DNA of 64,000 nucleotides, from NCBI RefSeq assembly GCF_954871325.1, contig NC_088775.1, forward strand, positions 79,213,561-79,277,560. Reading direction: 5' to 3'. A program made the translations under genes and the position numbers. The notes beneath the pieces were generated by a model. The model was not told where the DNA came from. It saw only the letters and a list, made by a program, of their open reading frames with translations, and did not search any database. Origin of the DNA: Gordionus sp. m RMFG-2023. Taxonomy: Eukaryota; Nematomorpha; Gordioida; Chordodea; Parachordodidae. Numbering within the stretch: the first letter of the stretch is position 1; the number at the start of each line of letters is the position of its first letter. Below, piece after piece: positions 47,801 to 58,110 of this stretch.

Positions 47801-48190
47801 GGACAAGCTGAACGAATGGTAGCTTTAGTAAAGAGTTGGTTGAAAAAGGCAAAATATGGAGAAGGTCAATGGTGGTTATCATTGTTAGCATACAACAGTA
47901 CGGAAACAGCAAAAGGAAAGTCACCAGCTGAAATATTTTTAGGAAGAAAGACGAGATCAGAATTAGATTTTTTAAAGGAAAAAGTGATAAGGAGAGAACA
48001 AGCAGAGAGTGAAAGATTTCCAGTAGGAAGTTTGGTGTGGGTATTGTTGTTTGATGGTCCTATTAAATGGGGGAAGGGGGTAATAAGCAAAAATATAGGA
48101 AAGAAAAAAGTAGAAGTAAAGATTGAAGGACAAGAAGGAACCTTTACAAGGCACCTGAAGCAAGTAAGGTGTAGAAGCTTAAGGCCTTAG
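44879..48190 (+). CDS. pol: Ty3/gypsy Pol polyprotein (PR-RT-RH-IN)
   Basis: 1103 codons. Domains in order: Asn-rich leader, aspartic protease (LLDTGAEISLIS, ~90), reverse transcriptase (PLVPIRKPDNSLRLCIDYR, ~345; active site YYLDDVLISG, ~450), RNase H (AVDASNEGIGGVLLQ, ~600), and integrase with an HHCC zinc region (HSGHQGIERM to CETCNMW, ~830-865) and the DDE core (HVDFLEYEKKRFFIMVDAGS, VSDGGPAF and NGQAERMV, ~885-985). The C-terminal segment (VGSLVWVLLFDGPIKWGKG, RHLKQVR) resembles Mag-like elements. It copies the element RNA into DNA and integrates it. Confidence 0.95.
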   Translation: MDNVDNASASKNNYGNKNEKFCDDKKCFNVDNYNSSDINRSDIKIKSRDFEIYRIKKATRVDVLKMELENFLMKNRCPRVKINMEEAEICFLLDTGAEISLISIKDFMRFWPEKEFVTKKIRAKQLDGSMVKILGYYRVRLPRVNKSINLWITTLKIEPILGWDDIKTLGPVYNWWKFFDTIPVSNDENSERIDFDRFKLPIIEDKQELVLDKLRNRTPEFLIKYRSNLEEDKKTRDTKTIEVNSVEIKQEINNMVDQNVVEEIVDKEIKIILNRYNEVFKEELGTLKNFEVDIRLEENYRPKFCGIRRLPFSWIEEIDKELDKWLKDGIIKPIVHSEWATPLVPIRKPDNSLRLCIDYRVTVNKCVINEKYPLPRIEQLLANLRGDTLFSKIDFSNAYLQIKVSEKTSKILTITTHRGLFAFCRLPFGLKISAPIFQRTMTALFQGIKGIMYYLDDVLISGRTEEEHNSRLVKVLDIILENGLKANLKKSVFGVKEIKYLGHVIKGNEITPIVKNIDKIMNMRAPNNKAEVQAFLGATNYYHRFVQNFAEIATPLYDLLKKNKKFEWGEAQEKSFEKLKIKMVEKPILSCFNEKLNIILAVDASNEGIGGVLLQMIDNVEKPVLFLSRRFNSTEKNYSTIEREALAVKFGLTKCKEYLIGKRFLLYTDHKPLVDLFKKENKELMISPRLQKWLILVGNFDFEIKFREGKQNCLPDILSRLFNKDIEDKEPVINSLEYIEEEENVNGNIIRAVRIDTREKPITFDIVDKISQKDEELIRIKACLKGDIEWKNEDKAFKKVKSELIEDNCLLRGYRLVIPNKLRKETLNVIHSGHQGIERMKNKAPKMNKEIEELTRSCETCNMWANVPAKNKEDKWPKTEIPCERIHVDFLEYEKKRFFIMVDAGSKWIDCQQVSGLSTRVALDKIKDFVGKYGLMKTIVSDGGPAFKGRAFDKFCDRWNIRHLLSPPYYPRSNGQAERMVALVKSWLKKAKYGEGQWWLSLLAYNSTETAKGKSPAEIFLGRKTRSELDFLKEKVIRREQAESERFPVGSLVWVLLFDGPIKWGKGVISKNIGKKKVEVKIEGQEGTFTRHLKQVRCRSLRP

Positions 48191-48204
48191 AGAGAAATGA
48201 GAAA

Positions 48205-48400
48205 TATACGAAGAATTAGAAAGGAATAAATTGATGATAGACATAGTAGGAGAATCATAATTTAGAAAGGAATAAATTGATGATAGACATAGTAGGAGAA
48301 TCATAATTAGAAAGGAATAAATTGATGATAGACATAGTAGGAGAATCATAATTTGGAAAGGAATAACGTGATGATAGACGTAGTAGGAGAATCATACGTT
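48205..48400 (+). repeat. ~46-bp tandem repeat, four units
   Basis: Units carry AGAAAGGAATAAATTGATGA and GTAGGAGAATCAT; the last unit is more diverged. Lies just after pol. Confidence 0.88.
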
Positions 48401-48509
48401 GTAGGAAATAAAAGGGATGTTAGACTTAATTAGGAGAGTTATATTTTATAAAGAGTTAGAGAAGAAAGTCGAAGAATATATATATATGTGTATAAAGTAT
48501 TTGATTTAG

Positions 48510-48836
48510 ATGGCCTCCTATGTTAGAGTGGGTAACAAAATAATGAAGATAGAGATCCGAGAGGTTGACGGTTCAGAAGAGTCCAACAGATGGGTAGAAG
48601 CCGCTAGGAACGAAGCAAAACAAAGATATGGAGATTGGCTACAAGAGACGCCAACGAGAGGGGTTCACAGGATAGCACCATATAACACAAGAAGGAAAGT
48701 GGAATGTTGGGCTTGTGGGGGAGGACACAAGTTACGATATTGTCCCAGTGTAGAGTTGACAGCGAACAATAATACGAATTTACCGATGCGAAATATGGTT
48801 GAATCAGCGAACACTTCGGGGGCAAGGGAGATCTAA
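48510..48836 (+). CDS. 3' accessory ORF with a zinc-knuckle-like motif
   Basis: 108 codons between pol and the 3' LTR. It is charged, with CWACGGGHKLRYC (~72-84), a C-x2-C-x3-H-x4-C pattern one residue shorter than the canonical knuckle. No membrane segment, so it does not look like an envelope. Its function is unknown; nucleic-acid binding is inferred from the motif. A small ORF here is unusual for Ty3/gypsy elements. Confidence 0.65.
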   Translation: MASYVRVGNKIMKIEIREVDGSEESNRWVEAARNEAKQRYGDWLQETPTRGVHRIAPYNTRRKVECWACGGGHKLRYCPSVELTANNNTNLPMRNMVESANTSGAREI

Positions 48837-48846
48837 AGGAAGGAGG
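48835..48846 (+). promoter_or_regulatory. polypurine tract
   Basis: AAAGGAAGGAGG directly precedes the 3' LTR: the plus-strand priming site. Confidence 0.85.
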
Positions 48847-49335
48847 TGTTGTATATGCAAATTCGAATGTTAATTTTGAAAAGTGATTATTCATAAATAA
48901 ATGGTAGACGAAGATAATATTTTTGGGGTAATTTGTCTATGTAAATAATCTTAAATTGAACATAATATTTTTCTATAAATTTTATATATATATTCAAATA
49001 TGCAAATTTTATATATTTAATTCTTCGAAAATTGTTTAATTTTTGTATATATATATATATACATTGTTAATTCAAAAAAGTTCAGTTTTTGGATAATTTG
49101 GATTCTTCGAAAATTATTTTATTTTTTATTGACCGATGATTTTTTTGATTATTAATTTACAGACGATATTTTGATTATTATTTTGGATTTGATAGAAGTT
49201 GAATAAAGAGTAAAAGTAGTGAATTAGTATTAGAAATTATTAATAATTATATATTTATTTATTTATTATTAGTTCCATAGATATTCAGTCTCTCCCACTA
49301 GCCTCAGCAATAAATATCAATCCCATATTGGTACA
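48847..49335 (+). repeat. 3' LTR of the Ty3/gypsy element
   Basis: 489 bp; one base difference from the 5' LTR seen near its end. Followed by the target duplication GTTCA. Confidence 0.95.
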
Positions 49336-49399
49336 GTTCATACTTCAATATGATTTACTTTTGATTTGATCAGGTTAAACCCATGACGTCGCCAATCTA

Positions 49400-49903
49400 T
49401 ATCAATTCATATATATATATATATAATAACTTGGATTTGCAATTATTCTTTATTGTAATCTAATAAACCATTTATATAAATAATTCCATAATCCCTGACA
49501 ATCATTCTCGAACTTTCCTTCATCTCCTAAACCCTATTGTCCTGATTGGTGTTTTTTTAAATATTATTTTGATATATATTTTTGTTTGTAAATTCATTAT
49601 ATTTTTACGCGCAATAATCTGGTTTGATAAAATTGGCGCATTTGTTTGACTTTAGATTGTAAGACTCAGGATGAGTTGCATATTTTATAGAATTATTTTT
49701 TATTTATTGAATTGTAAAGTATAAAAAAGGCCGTTTTACTTTTCTTTTTTATTTTGGATTTAATAAAATCTATTTTCCACAAACTGTTTGATTCTCAAAA
49801 TCATTATTAGATTATTATTGGAGTCATAATGCAATACTTATGAAATGATGTGGATTGATCATTCTTGTCTGCCAATCCCCGTGTTAGATAGCTAATCACT
49901 ACA
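49400..49903 (-). repeat. old LTR copy (5') of the older element
   Basis: Begins TGTAGTGATTAGC on the minus strand and shares several blocks with 38205-39010. TGGCGACGTCATGG (~49398-49385) follows it and looks like a primer site. Confidence 0.5.
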
Positions 49904-49909
49904 GGTAGT

Positions 49910-51020
49910 ATGTATGTCTATGTAATTATTTCCTAAAAAATAAATAATAAATTGGGATATTTTTTTTATCAGGTTCTTAGAAACCATTTTTTTTATAGAT
50001 TGATTATAATATAATATAAAAATTATTAGGAATATTTTCACTATAATAAAATATTATTAGGCAGCGTCTACATGACAGAAAAAATAATGGAAGCAAAACC
50101 CATCCGAATTTTTGCTCTACTCCTTTCAAAATTTTCGCAAGCTTTGGACGCAATATTTACTCGCCCATTATGCTTTTAGTAAACCTAATAGATATTAATT
50201 TAAAAATTTTTATAATGAGCCACCATTTAACACCTCAAAACAAATTCTAATTATGCTCTTTAAGGCCTCATGATTATTTAGGCCAGGAATACAAATAATA
50301 ATCATTAGTTGGTGATATTCAGTTAGTTGTTAACCATATAAATATCAGATCGAATGTATATAACTTCAAAATGTACAAAAATGTTATCTGTGAATGAATG
50401 AGAAATAACTATTTACTAATAAATTTAAATTTATTCCCTTTTGAATGTCTACTCCCTTACACCTTCAAAAAATTGGTGAATTCAGAAATACCACTTTTAA
50501 TTTAAAATAAAAATTTAAACCTAGTAAGATTAAAAATAGATCAATTTATAATTTCTCTTGACAGCATCATACAGTCTCATATATAGATTTGAAAACGAGG
50601 GTAGAATGATTTGAATAAAATTTAATAAATATGTGTTTATTTGAGTAATTGTATACGATATATATACTTTATTCAAAATGAAATTGGCATAGGAATCTAG
50701 ATGCGTACTGCCAAAGAATAAAATTTAAGAAATATGATGGGCTTCCACAATTAATGAAAAATTTAAAAAATTCCTTAACTTTGGGGATGTTCTTAAATAT
50801 TAATGAACCTTCGATAACGGATCGGATCCAGATCCATGTGTTAAAATATCGAAAAGGAATTATTCCTGGCGGATGCTATCTGAAAAACATAGTCCAAAAA
50901 GCAATAAATGAAATTTTTTAAATTCACATATATATTTTAATTTATATAGATATCAGCGGTATTAAATTTTCTACATTTTATTTGAAAATATAATAGAAAT
51001 AAAACATTTATTTATATTCG
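49910..51020. other. mostly non-coding; orphan MITE end
   Basis: At 50063 CAGCGTCTACATGACAG repeats the left terminus of the MITE at 38362, followed by related sequence (GAAGCAAAACCCATCCGAA) for ~100 bp; no right end found. The remainder is AT-rich and unassigned. Confidence 0.45.
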
Positions 51021-52315
51021 TAATAAAAAAAATCTATTTTATATCATTTTTTTTATTTTCTCTTTAGCTTTCACCTTTTCTGGTGCTTTGCTCCTTTAAT
51101 ATCTCTCTCCACTTTATGTTATTCGTGCTATCTCTTTTATCTAATTTATACTTCTTCATATTGGCTCTAACTTTATGGGCAATTGAAGTTTTGGCCTTCC
51201 TCTTTAACGTTTTCTCATCACTCCCAAACTCTCAACTTTTTTTTTATATGCCTTCTCATTGTGTGCTCATTTCACCTAAGTCAGTTCACCATTATCTTAG
51301 TCTTAATAGGCACACCTTTAAACTTCATAGTATTTTTTAACTTCGCACCTTATCCTTTCTTGATACTCCAGCAATCATCCTTAGCATTCTCATCTCCATA
51401 GTTTGTAGACTTCTCTCGTCTAATTCTTTGGTTGGCCATGTTTCCGAACTATATAGAATAGTTGGTTGTACTATGGAATTGTAAATTTTTCCCTTCAATT
51501 TGTGTGGGATTCTTTTGTCAAAGAGCACTCCAGATAAAGATTTCCACTTTAATCACTCTTGATTAATTTTACTCTTTTTCTCCTTCTCTATTGTACCGTT
51601 TGTTTGTATAGTGGAGCCCAAATATTTACAGCTTTCAATTGCCGATATTTGCTATTCATTTATATCAATGATTTCTGTTTCATCTCCTCCTATCACCATA
51701 TAATCCGTCTTTTCGTTTACTTTTAGTTCATGCTTTTCAAGGATATTTATCCAACTCACTAATCTTTCTTTCATTTCATCCTTGGATTAGTCAAGTATCA
51801 CATTATCATCTTCAAATATCATACGGGACTGTTTGCTGTATAGACTGTGATAATACTTCTATTACTGTTATGAAGAGAAGTGAGCTGAGAGCCGACCCTT
51901 TATGAACTCCCTCGGCTATTGTGAAGCCTGTTAAAATACCAATTGTGCTACGGACCATTGTGGTATGGCCCATATACATATATTATTCTTATATATTTTT
52001 CGGGAAATTTTTTGTGGCGTAGCGCTCAACAGATAAGTTTTCTTGGGATTCTATCGAAGGCCTTTTCTAAATCGAGAAAGATCATGTGTAGCATTTTGTT
52101 CTTTTCCCTCTATTTTTCGCTCCTTTGCTTAATTGCACTTTACAAAAAAAATCATAGAAAAAAGATTAAGAGACATTGTCGAAATAGGAGAGACTCAGTT
52201 TGGCTTTATTCCTGGAATATCAACGACTGATGCAATCCACGTATCATATTTTTTAACGCAGCCTTCTCCCCTCACAGGCTATTTAAGCAGTATATCACTG
52301 GAAGACAATACTTAA
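51020..52315 (-). mobile_element. RTE-like LINE fragment with 5' inversion
   Basis: On the minus strand 52130-51337 encodes the RT palm (LHMIFLDLEKAFDRIPRKLI), fingers/thumb sequence (VNEKTDYMVIGGDETEIIDI) and the C-terminal block (RIPHKLKGKIYNSIVQPTIL, EMRMLRMIAGVSRKDKVR), then a 3' end to ~51020. The directly preceding RT segment (EKRLRDIVEIGETQFGFIPG, STTDAIHVSYFL) lies at 52140-52290 in the opposite orientation. Stops and frame changes show it is dead. The family is inferred from the C-terminal motif set. Confidence 0.8.
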
Positions 52316-52319
52316 TTTG

Positions 52320-53820
52320 AACCAATAGGATATAGATAAAATGGAAGAGTTTTAGCGAATTTCAAAACAGATCCTTTGTCGAAGATAGAATACTTCGTTG
52401 ATATATCCAGTAAGAAATCATTTCTTAGTGACACCCATCAATTATTAAAACAACAATTTTATAAAAAAATTACTATTTATTAAATATTAATTATTTAGCT
52501 ATATATTAATTTTTTAGATTTTTCTAAAATTATTTATAATATATTTTTAAATGCAATTATATTTATTTGGAAATTCCCTAATTATTTATAAATATTTAAG
52601 AAAGAAAGAAAATTACATTCTTATTTCAAAACCTATACAGAACAGTGGAAATTTGTAATTATTTTGGGGAGTAGAGAATAGTATGGTCATCTTCTTAATA
52701 ACAATACGCCAAAATAAAGTGGTTGAAATTTTTTATTATTTTCCTCGTGGGGTAAATAATAATAGCAGGCCGATTTAAAATAAATTTAAGCAGACTCATC
52801 GAGCCTACTCTGAAGCCGACTCATAAAGTCAATTCATACGACTCAGAGCCGCTCAATTTTAATTAAATGATATTCTCAAAACTCGAATAGAATTAGCTAA
52901 GTCGACAGCTTAGCCGTTTGATAATGCTTATCGAATAGGGTTAGATTATCATTTAGAGAGTACGATTAAAAATTTAACTAAAACATGATTTTCCTATCTT
53001 GTTCAAACTGAAATATTCATTTAAACAAGCATAAAATATTATAAGTAATGGGAAAAAATATTTCCCGAAAAATTACCTAGAAAAAAAGCTCCCGTAAAAT
53101 ATATCATAGAGAAAATGTATAAAGTGGGGAGGGGGGGGGGATCTTCTGAAGAATAATCTCAAGGAAAAATTTTAGAAAATCTCAAAGAAGATAAAACCAC
53201 CAGAAAATTGGAAAAAACCGTGTCGTCTGAGTATTGATCCAATTTAAAAGCCTGATTTGAACTATAATTGAAAAATATTAAATCATCTTTTTGTTTAATT
53301 TTGCCGGAACTAAGTGCGGTATGAGGCCTGGCAGGTAACTCATTGGTTAGTATTATTATATCCTAGACACGACGAACTTATTTCATAGATTAATTTTAAT
53401 AATTTGAATATGAAAGTTAACAGAAAAAGAACTACCATTTGGCTAAACTTTCATTAAATATATATGTCGTATGATGGATATGGAATCCATAGGAATTCAA
53501 AAAAAAAACCTCCGATTTAACCGATAATATATATCCAGCTTGTATAGAATATCTTCCTCCTTTTTAATTTCAGACAATTTTCGCCAAAACGTATTTATTA
53601 ATTTATACGAAAAATCAATATGAATATATATAACGAATTGGTTCGAAAGTTCAATGTTTAATTGTTCTGAAATTCACAGTTTAGATAGTACTCTATATAT
53701 GCTGAAATATATTTCCGGTCAAATCAGATTTTTAAAATTTGAATATGTAACCGAGTAAATGCTTTAAAATATTGGGAGATTCCTTATTCCTATAGATTCC
53801 ATATTGAAATTCAAAATCGC
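52320..53820. other. non-coding stretch
   Basis: AT-rich; a 10-G run at 53131-53140 and a possible half of the 9598-type inverted repeat near 53665-53710. No gene evidence. Confidence 0.4.
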
Positions 53821-53825
53821 TCCAT

Positions 53826-54005
53826 TTGAACAGAATTTTGAGAACGGCTAGCTCAATATTTTAGAGAGAAAAATATTGATTAGCCTCAAGATTTCGCTAA
53901 TAGATGTCCAAACCGATGTATCTATGCGCGAAATTTCCAGGCTTGTTTAATATTTTTCAAGATTTAAATATTGAGTTCGATATTTTTAAATTGTCTCAAA
54001 AGAGT
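53826..54005. mobile_element. foldback MITE copy
   Basis: AACGGCTAGCTCAATATTTTAG at the left, AGCCTCAAGATTTCGCTAAT and AGATGTCCAAACC centrally, ATATTGAGTTCG at the right: the family in reverse order. Confidence 0.62.
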
Positions 54006-54607
54006 TATTTCGCATCACTAATTTCATATTCAAAAACGACATATAAAACCTTTACTTCAATTTAAAAAATATATATTATAACTCGTTTGGTATTAAAAAT
54101 ATATCAATTAAATACATTTTGTATAGTTTGATGATAAAAAAAAAATCATAAAAAGGTAAAAATTGGAATAAAATATTAATATTGCTTAACTTCCAATCTA
54201 TAAAAAAGGATTATTTTATTTCTTCCCACATCTTGGATGATTTAGGGTAGAGTTTCAAATAGCCAGATATTAGTAAAAAAAATATTTTAATACAATTTTA
54301 AGACTAAATTAATTCTTTTCCCCCTTATATTTTTTCCAGACTATGGAACCTTTTTCCAGAAATCATGTTATATTTTTCCTAAAAACAGAATTTAAAAAAA
54401 AATACCAATTTGGAATCACTTCATACACATTGATTATTTTTATTAAAATATTTAAAAATAATCATAGTTTTCTATTTAATTAATATCTTCTTTTTCATAT
54501 GTTTATAATATCAAAGTATTTATGATAATAATATAACCGTAGGCTTTAATTATAAAAGAATTTGTCTGTAAATTTTTTTTAGATATTGTTATTCTTTTCC
54601 ATAATTT
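54006..54607. other. upstream region of the GT31 gene
   Basis: AT-rich. A TTTTTTTTAG acceptor-like site 30 bp before the ATG could end a 5' UTR intron; nothing else recognised. Confidence 0.35.
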
Positions 54608-55822
54608 ATGATAATAAAAGTTTACAATTTTAAATTTCTTTTATACCTTATAACGGCATATTTATTAATTAGATATTTATCAAATATTCGTAATTTCAAT
54701 GAAGTATTTGAAAAAAATAACAATTTTTATCAATTCAAAGATAAATATTTTAGGATATTTAACAATAGCAAAATAAAATATCTGATTGAACCTAACATTG
54801 AATCCTTTAAATTTCATTCCAATAAGCTTGTTTTAGTGATCACAATATTCACAAAGGCTGAGGATTTTGGATTGAGAAAAAAAATACGAGAAATATGGGT
54901 CCAGAATTTGTTAGATCTAAGTCAAGACTATAAATTACTCTATGAATCCCAATTTCCGAGGAATGAATCGAGATATTTTCTTTTGAATGATATTATTACA
55001 AAATATAGCTTTATATACTTTGAAAAAAAAAATTTCCCCCCTAGAATAAAATTATTATTCGTGATCGGTTTTTCTGACAAAATTATTATTCAAAAGAAAA
55101 TTAAAAATGAATCTAGAGCGTTCGATGACATATTGCAAGGATCATTTTTGGATACGTATAAAAATTTATATATTAAAACAGGAACCATGTTGAACTGGTT
55201 GGGAGAAAATTGCAGAGGGGTGGATTTCATACTTAAATTAGATGCCGACATCAAGGTTAACGTCCATGTTTTGTCAGCTATGCTTTTATATATTCATTAT
55301 TGGAGTATTAAAAGGGAAAACAATATCCGATTAATGCAAGAACTTTTTACGAATACAAATGAACTTGATATAAAAATTCATAAAAACGATTCCTATGTCC
55401 AACTCGAAAAAGATTTTCTGTATTGTAGTATATGGGATAAAATGCTAGTCATTCGTGACCCGAAGCAAAAAAACTTCGTTAGTATAACAAATTTTCCTTT
55501 CAAATATTATCCACCGTATTGTAGTGGATGGGCATACATTTTGAAACCGTATATCGCAAAAAAACTCTACAGACAAAGTTTAAAATATTTATACAGTTCG
55601 ATACCAAATGAAGATGCATTATGGACCGGGATTATTGCTTCGAATGCTAATATTAAAATAAAAGCCCTTAACGAGTACTATACCTATAAAAATATAAAGC
55701 TATCCACCTTGATGAATAATCAAGAATTATATCGTGATTTATCATTGAAAAGATTTATCACAAGTTATCTTAAATTACATAAAGAGCCCTTAACAGCGGC
55801 ACTCTTTTCATCAAATAGCTAG
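54608..55822 (+). CDS. beta-1,3-glycosyltransferase, GT31 family (B3GALT-like)
   Basis: 404-codon intact single-exon frame, typical length for GT31. A short cytoplasmic tail and one membrane anchor (residues ~8-24) predict a type II Golgi protein that transfers galactose or N-acetylglucosamine from a UDP-sugar to glycan acceptors. Family marks: LRKKIREIWVQNL (~95), DDILQGSFLDTYKNLYIKTG (~177), the metal-binding DxD as LKLDADIKVN (~210-219; DAD at 212-214), YPPYCSGWAYIL (~299-310) and NEDALWTGIIASN (~333-345). Acceptor and linkage cannot be told from sequence. The DAD form of the usual DDD is a mild variation. The ATG is the first in frame. Neighbours are transposon remnants. Confidence 0.9.
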   Translation: MIIKVYNFKFLLYLITAYLLIRYLSNIRNFNEVFEKNNNFYQFKDKYFRIFNNSKIKYLIEPNIESFKFHSNKLVLVITIFTKAEDFGLRKKIREIWVQNLLDLSQDYKLLYESQFPRNESRYFLLNDIITKYSFIYFEKKNFPPRIKLLFVIGFSDKIIIQKKIKNESRAFDDILQGSFLDTYKNLYIKTGTMLNWLGENCRGVDFILKLDADIKVNVHVLSAMLLYIHYWSIKRENNIRLMQELFTNTNELDIKIHKNDSYVQLEKDFLYCSIWDKMLVIRDPKQKNFVSITNFPFKYYPPYCSGWAYILKPYIAKKLYRQSLKYLYSSIPNEDALWTGIIASNANIKIKALNEYYTYKNIKLSTLMNNQELYRDLSLKRFITSYLKLHKEPLTAALFSSNS

Positions 55823-56459
55823 AAGTATATACACACCGATTTAAAGTTATAAAATAGGTTTTATTTACAAATTGATCCAAGTAAAAGTAACTATATTTAT
55901 TTAAATATTTGATTTAAGGCAGCACCAATAGACTCCCTATTATTATTAACCAATCCATTGTTAAACCAACCAAACCAATATCAATTAATTGGGAAACAGA
56001 ACATTTTCCTTTTTTAAAGATTTTATTCATTATAAATATATAATAGTTTGTAATTAATTTTTCTCATCTATGCGTCTTACTCTCTATGTGATATCTGTGA
56101 GAAAATTTTTAGACTATTCGGAATAAGCTAAACTGAAAAGTTTAAATTAGTCAATAGTCATTTATAATTCTACAAAACACTTTCTTTCTTTTTTTTTACT
56201 TTTTATTTTTGTAATGGTCATTGTTGTGTTTTTTTTCTTTCTTTCTTTCTATAAAGCCATTAATTTATTTGACATTATGAGCAATTTTCTCGAGCCAATA
56301 TGTTAGGTTTAAAATTGATTTATACTTTTATTAGTAAATACAAATAAATAACTTGATTATTTAACAATTTTATATAACATAATATTTGGGGATAATAAAT
56401 AAAAAATTATATATTTGTTTATTTTGCATAAAAATAAAAGTAGAATTTAAGGTAATAGC
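55823..56459. other. downstream of the GT31 gene, nothing recognised
   Basis: AT-rich; no clear further exon. Confidence 0.4.
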
Positions 56460-58110
56460 ACCACTATAGATAAAATAATATGTAAGCTTGACTTTCAAAA
56501 AGCTTTTAATAGCCTCATAGTCTATAGGAGAAAATCTCACTTTCACGAATATTCTACTAATTATTGAAAGCTGCTTGTTATGGAACCAAAATTACTCTTA
56601 ATTAAGATCCCTTTTCCTTAGATGGGTAGGCATTCAACAAGGAATACCCTTTAAACCTCCCTTTTATTTAATCTCGGTATTCATTCCTACGTTAAAGATC
56701 AAACACAAATTTTATCTTGACATAAATATATGGTATTTAGATGATGGTATTATACCTAATTTTCAGTGTCGATTATATCGATTCTGTAATTTCTAGTATT
56801 GACCCATTTTTGAATAAAATAAAACCCAAAATTTCCTTTCTAAGATCCCAATAGGTTACTATGTTGCCTTTTAAGGTTATTGAACGTAGAATTCTTCAAT
56901 TCAAAATTTTTAAATAATATATTATGAGAAGTTACACGAATTCATACAAATCTAGATGAACTATATAAACATTAGTTAGCATTCCTTATTTAAAAAAGTT
57001 TCTTTTTTTACTCAATTTTATTTACAGGTTTAGAAGTTAGGCTGCCATTCCCAATTATCAAGACGCATGGGATTGAAGGAACAATTTTTGAACAACTTTT
57101 AAACTTCAAATTTAGTGATTTCGGTTGAAAATTAGAAGCCTTCGTTATGAAAATAGGTGGACTTGGTTTACTTTTTCTTCATTAGTTTTCTATTATCTAA
57201 AGGTACCTAAGAACCATAGGCATATCTAGGATTTTGCTAAGGAAGTGGGCATTATTGGAGAAATTTTTTCTGCATGGAGTATACTCATTATTTTAGAAAA
57301 TTATTACTTTTACTTATTTTTCTTTCAAATTATTGTTTATGTTTTATAGTTCGTATTTTTGAGATAGGGAGAGGGGGGGGGGGGGTACGGGGATTCTTTT
57401 AATACAATATATTTGAAAAAAGAGGGAAATTTCCGAATGGGGGAATTTACACCTCTCCACTTCCTTCCCATATGGCTACGTCTATATCACGAACTTATGA
57501 CACTAAAAAACCTATTTCTCTACCTGATCTTCCTTATGTTATTGCTTTATAAAAATGAAAAAAGGTGTCTATCCTTCTATATTTACTCCAGTAATGAGCA
57601 AAAAGTATTTTAAAGCCTTTGATTAATGTATTACATAGTAAAATTTTGGAGATTACCCATACCAATAATATCTTTTTGCTATGTTTAGCTCAAAATGATG
57701 AAAATATGTCATCACTGGCTTGATCCTTAGCTAGTCAAAGCTTAGGGATGTTGTAAAGAGATGAAAAATTAATAATTGCAGTAGAAATCTGCCTAGGATG
57801 CGATATTAACACTGCTCCACCAATGCGCTATATGTCCATAATAGTCGATAGTAAAGGTGGACATTACATTTCTTGTTCTGATTTAACTGGCCCTTGTCTC
57901 TTGTGACATAGATAAGGCTGACTTTCTAATTAATATAGCACTTTTAACTAATATACGGAGATGACTACTAAACTCCTTGGCATAGAAACGTGGGATTACT
58001 TATGCGCAACTGGAATCCCTTTCACATTAAATATGGATTTCAGCGACTCAGCCGAGAACCTTAAGATAAACAAATATTCATAATTCTCATCAGAATTTAT
58101 TTTCACACTA
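56460..58110 (+). pseudogene. decayed RT element, third copy
   Basis: Plus-strand pieces: KLDFQKAFNSLIVYRRKS (~56484), GIQQGIPFKPPF (~56627) and INIWYLDDGII (~56724-56756), a linker region to ~57160, and a Cys/His tail (CLGCDINTAPPMRYM, DSKGGHYISCSDLTGPC, ~57790-57900). Same order as the copy at 6245-8170. A 13-G run (57373-57385) interrupts it. Many stops and frame changes; inactive. Confidence 0.65.

Larger units (their letters stand above)
43313..49335 (+). mobile_element. Ty3/gypsy LTR retrotransposon, young, looks whole (fossil)
   Basis: 6.0-kb element with 489-bp LTRs at 43313-43801 and 48847-49335 that differ, by my reading, at one position, plus a 5-bp target duplication GTTCA (43308-43312, 49336-49340). 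Parts in order: LTR, primer site, a small zinc-knuckle ORF, Asn-rich tandem repeats, a long pol ORF (protease, RT, RNase H, integrase), a second repeat array, a small 3' ORF, purine tract, LTR. The near-identity of the LTRs implies recent insertion. The pol order and C-terminal features suggest the Mag-like branch (inference). No break is evident in pol. It lies inside an older LTR element. Confidence 0.95.
38205..49903 (-). mobile_element. old LTR retrotransposon, broken by nested insertions (fossil)
   Basis: Two related LTR-like copies lie on the minus strand: about 49903-49400 and 39010-38205. Both start TGTAGTGATTAGC. The first is followed by a primer-site-like TGGCGACGTCATGG, and the second is preceded by a purine-rich tract (AAAGGAAGTGGAGGAGAGA). 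This layout fits one element whose interior is split by the young Ty3/gypsy element (43313-49335), a hAT (39747-40980) and other insertions, with a MITE inside the lower LTR. The LTRs are clearly diverged and differ by a large length difference. The element is old and broken in many places. The pairing of the two LTRs is inferred. Confidence 0.55.

Noticed and set aside
44974-48163. Several minus-strand frames opposite pol
   Set aside because: They are antisense shadows of the conserved pol reading frame.
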